DNA of 64,000 nucleotides, taken from assembly GCF_002906575.1 (NCBI RefSeq), contig NZ_CP026311.1:1-64000 (forward strand), written 5' to 3'. The translations under genes were made by a program, and so were the position numbers. Origin of the DNA: Salinigranum rubrum (GTDB taxonomy: Archaea; Halobacteriota; Halobacteria; Halobacteriales; Haloferacaceae). The notes under the pieces are model-generated. The model was not told the DNA's origin, searched no databases, and saw only the letters and a list, made by a program, of their open reading frames with translations. This document shows positions 62,112 to 64,000 of this stretch, in pieces (position 1 is the first letter of the stretch; each line of letters starts with the position of its first letter).

Positions 62112-62173
62112 TCCCTTTCTGGTCACGCTCTGACCATAGTGTGCGACCAGTGGTCCCCTCGAAACCACCAGAA

Positions 62174-63685
62174 TCAGGGTAGATAAGGGGGCGTCGCTCC
62201 GGGAAGTGAGAGAATCCAGAGGCTAATGACGGTGTAACCGATCATCACAATAATGAACGGGTACTGGCTCCGGATCGCGACGAGACGACTCGAGAAGAGT
62301 TCGTAGGCGGTCGCGTGCGCTGCCCAGATAGCGAGGAGATGCCCGACGAGCACGTAGGCGATACTCAAGCCCTCGAACCATCCAGGTGGAGATAATGTCA
62401 GGGGATTCGCTGGGGGCGACAGTGGGGAGACAATCGCCATCCCTAGGGCTGGACTGAGGGATACGGCCAGTCCGGTGTAGTGAGCGAGGTGATATCCCGC
62501 TGCGATGGCCAATAGCGAGGGTGCAAACCGAAAGGCGATGCGTTTTGCTGTAATGTATGTCCCAGTCCGTCGCCGAGAGAGTATACCAGCATACCAATAC
62601 GCGGCGAAGAAAACGACGTAGCCACTGACGAAAAGGAGTGTGTAGATGAGAATCGCACGAATCTGTACGGCTCCCACTCCAATATTAGAGAGGCTGACGA
62701 GTGCCTCGATAGTTGCTGCGCCCGTCTGCGTCGTGATGAAGCCGCTGTACGTGAGCTCCCAGATTAGCGCAATGACGAACGCGACATCGGAGGTGTCCGT
62801 GATTACGTCTGAATCAGTCAGGTCGCTACCGGGCAGTTTTACGGTGAGCTTCCCATCCCGCCGTTTTACAGGAGCGACAGCCCCGAAAAATCGGAACAGG
62901 ACGGATAACGGATCTGCGTTCCCGAACCATGCGTTGGGACCGACGAGTACAGCGCCTGCAATTGTGACGACACTGTAGCCGAGGATCGCAATCGAAAGAG
63001 TTGACGGAATCGTGCTGACAGGGAAAACCACCTCAATCCACACGAGAAGTAATAGGCCACCAACAGCTGGCCATCGGGCTAATTCTTCTGGATACGTCCG
63101 GTATCCAGTTGGGAGTAGCGAGACGATTCCTCGCCAGGGGTTCAGCACTGGCCAGAGATTGCCTCCGAGATACGTGAGCATCGGCAAGCCTGCACGAACG
63201 ACGACGAACGTGACGAGGATGGTGAAGCTCGCTGTCGGGAGTTGTGGGCCCGTCACTCCGAGGTACACTGCCAGTCCGAGGACGACGATTCCGAGTCCAC
63301 GTCCGATCCACACACTAGGTGTTCGCCAGTCATCAATTGTTGGACCAGGAAACGACCAGCTGTGGAGATAACGGATAAACGCCCGATCAGTGACGAAACT
63401 TGCAAGCAGGGCAGAGGCGCCAATCGTAGCGCCGCCAGTGGCGAGATACAGCCATCGGGGAATGGCAAGTGTATCCCGTGGCTGCTTCGAGAGCGTCATT
63501 CCGTTCCCGGCAGCGACTGTTTCGGCAAACAGCGTCAATACCGAGACCCAGGTTACAAACTGAACCAGGAGTCTGAGCTTTGTGTTCGATACGACCCAAT
63601 TATGGAGTCTCGACTCTGGCCCTGACTCTGTGTGCCCCTCTCTGCGTGCTCCAGAGTTCGTGTCTGAGTCAGGCGACGATGGCAT
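62174..63685 (-). CDS. Polytopic membrane protein, about 12 TM
   Basis: 503 residues from ATG 63685 (MPSSPDSDTNSGARREG). Roughly twelve hydrophobic segments, with conserved-looking loops GGNLWPVLNPWRGIVSLLP and GPNAWFGNADPLSVLFRFFG. Not a transporter family I can name; proteins of this kind occur beside metal and redox genes in haloarchaea and actinobacteria. The start overlaps the end of the zinc-finger/TM gene (17 nt), so the two are co-translated. It converges on the lipoprotein gene and may move the metal bound by it; that is inference only. Confidence 0.65.
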   Translation of the reverse strand: MPSSPDSDTNSGARREGHTESGPESRLHNWVVSNTKLRLLVQFVTWVSVLTLFAETVAAGNGMTLSKQPRDTLAIPRWLYLATGGATIGASALLASFVTDRAFIRYLHSWSFPGPTIDDWRTPSVWIGRGLGIVVLGLAVYLGVTGPQLPTASFTILVTFVVVRAGLPMLTYLGGNLWPVLNPWRGIVSLLPTGYRTYPEELARWPAVGGLLLLVWIEVVFPVSTIPSTLSIAILGYSVVTIAGAVLVGPNAWFGNADPLSVLFRFFGAVAPVKRRDGKLTVKLPGSDLTDSDVITDTSDVAFVIALIWELTYSGFITTQTGAATIEALVSLSNIGVGAVQIRAILIYTLLFVSGYVVFFAAYWYAGILSRRRTGTYITAKRIAFRFAPSLLAIAAGYHLAHYTGLAVSLSPALGMAIVSPLSPPANPLTLSPPGWFEGLSIAYVLVGHLLAIWAAHATAYELFSSRLVAIRSQYPFIIVMIGYTVISLWILSLPGATPPYLP

Positions 63686-63935
63686 ATAGGAATAAGAAAC
63701 CGAAGTACAGGAGCACAAGGGCTCCAAGTGCTTTCAGACGCAGCGTGCGTAACTCGTCTTCTTCGTCCGCTCGAGCAGAGAGGAATGCGTCTTCCTCGTC
63801 GACATCCAACTCTTGGGGATGTTCTAAGCCTTTGTGGAGGACGAGGCGGTCGGTCGTTGGGAACGGATGCCCACAGTAATCACACTCCCCTGCAGGTGAG
63901 TCACGCCGTGGAACCGTAGTGCCTTCGTATGACAT
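63669..63935 (-). CDS. Zinc-finger protein with C-terminal TM helix
   Basis: 88 residues: a C2H2-type finger (CDYCGHPFPTTDRLVLHKGLEH, Cys-x2-Cys ... His-x4-His), an acidic linker and one C-terminal helix (LKALGALVLLYFGFLFLYAIVA). It is the first gene of the two-gene unit with the polytopic protein. A membrane-tethered finger could be an assembly or regulatory subunit. The remaining 65 bp of the window hold nothing else supportable. Confidence 0.75.
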   Translation of the reverse strand: MSYEGTTVPRRDSPAGECDYCGHPFPTTDRLVLHKGLEHPQELDVDEEDAFLSARADEEDELRTLRLKALGALVLLYFGFLFLYAIVA

Positions 63936-64000
63936 ACTCTCGAAAGCTGTTAATCGGCCGTAGGCCAGTCAGCGTTGAAACCGTTCTGGTTCGACGTTCG

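Overview
The window looks like part of a haloarchaeal (class Halobacteria) megaplasmid. The predicted proteins are acidic and the coding DNA is mostly GC-rich. Several genes have a TATA-like box about 25-35 nt before the start codon, as in leaderless archaeal transcripts. The information genes are archaeal: Orc1/Cdc6, RPA with its associated protein, and a fragment of a family B DNA polymerase. No rRNA, tRNA or CRISPR array was found.

Layout. (1) 1-9.9 kb is a transfer and maintenance block: a VirB4-like ATPase (5' end outside the window), a TrbL/VirB6-like membrane protein with its C-terminal part in another frame, a membrane-anchored AAA ATPase, RPA and Rpap, an HNH nuclease and small plasmid genes. 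(2) 9.9-13.0 kb is a replication origin: an orc gene flanked by ten copies of a box with core CAACTCGAAATAGGGG, two strong dyads, an AT-rich palindrome and a polB fragment. (3) 13.0-44.9 kb is a dense defence island: a McrB/McrC pair followed by a large protein ending in a FokI-like nuclease domain; a broken GmrSD (DUF262/DUF1524) enzyme; a DUF1156 DNA methylase and a DUF499 ATPase separated by a lower-GC AAA plus DUF6414-like pair on the opposite strand; an SNF2 helicase with a coiled-coil zinc-finger partner; an AddAB-like helicase-nuclease pair whose second gene carries an IS5-family insertion; and two minimal CBASS cassettes (CD-NTase plus Cap15-like effector) placed tail to tail. (4) 45.3-52.7 kb is a maintenance block: tyrosine integrase, ParA with a small partner and iteron-like repeats, a CoiA-like protein, small plasmid genes and a decayed IS. 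(5) 52.9-64 kb is a metal and redox block: a DtxR-family regulator, multicopper oxidase, ZIP transporter, halocyanin, HTH regulator, DyP-like Tat protein, two related iron-transport-type lipoproteins and a polytopic membrane protein paired with a zinc-finger/TM protein.

How the genes work together. The origin, partition genes, integrase and transfer genes make a mobile or recently integrated replicon that carries stacked antiviral systems plus copper/iron functions. Several genes are interrupted by single-base indels. At least four of these can be repaired by adding one base to a G or C homopolymer. This raises the question of sequence error versus real decay and affects how the trbL-like, DUF499 and lipoprotein genes should be read. 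All functional calls come from reading motifs by eye; no database search was run.
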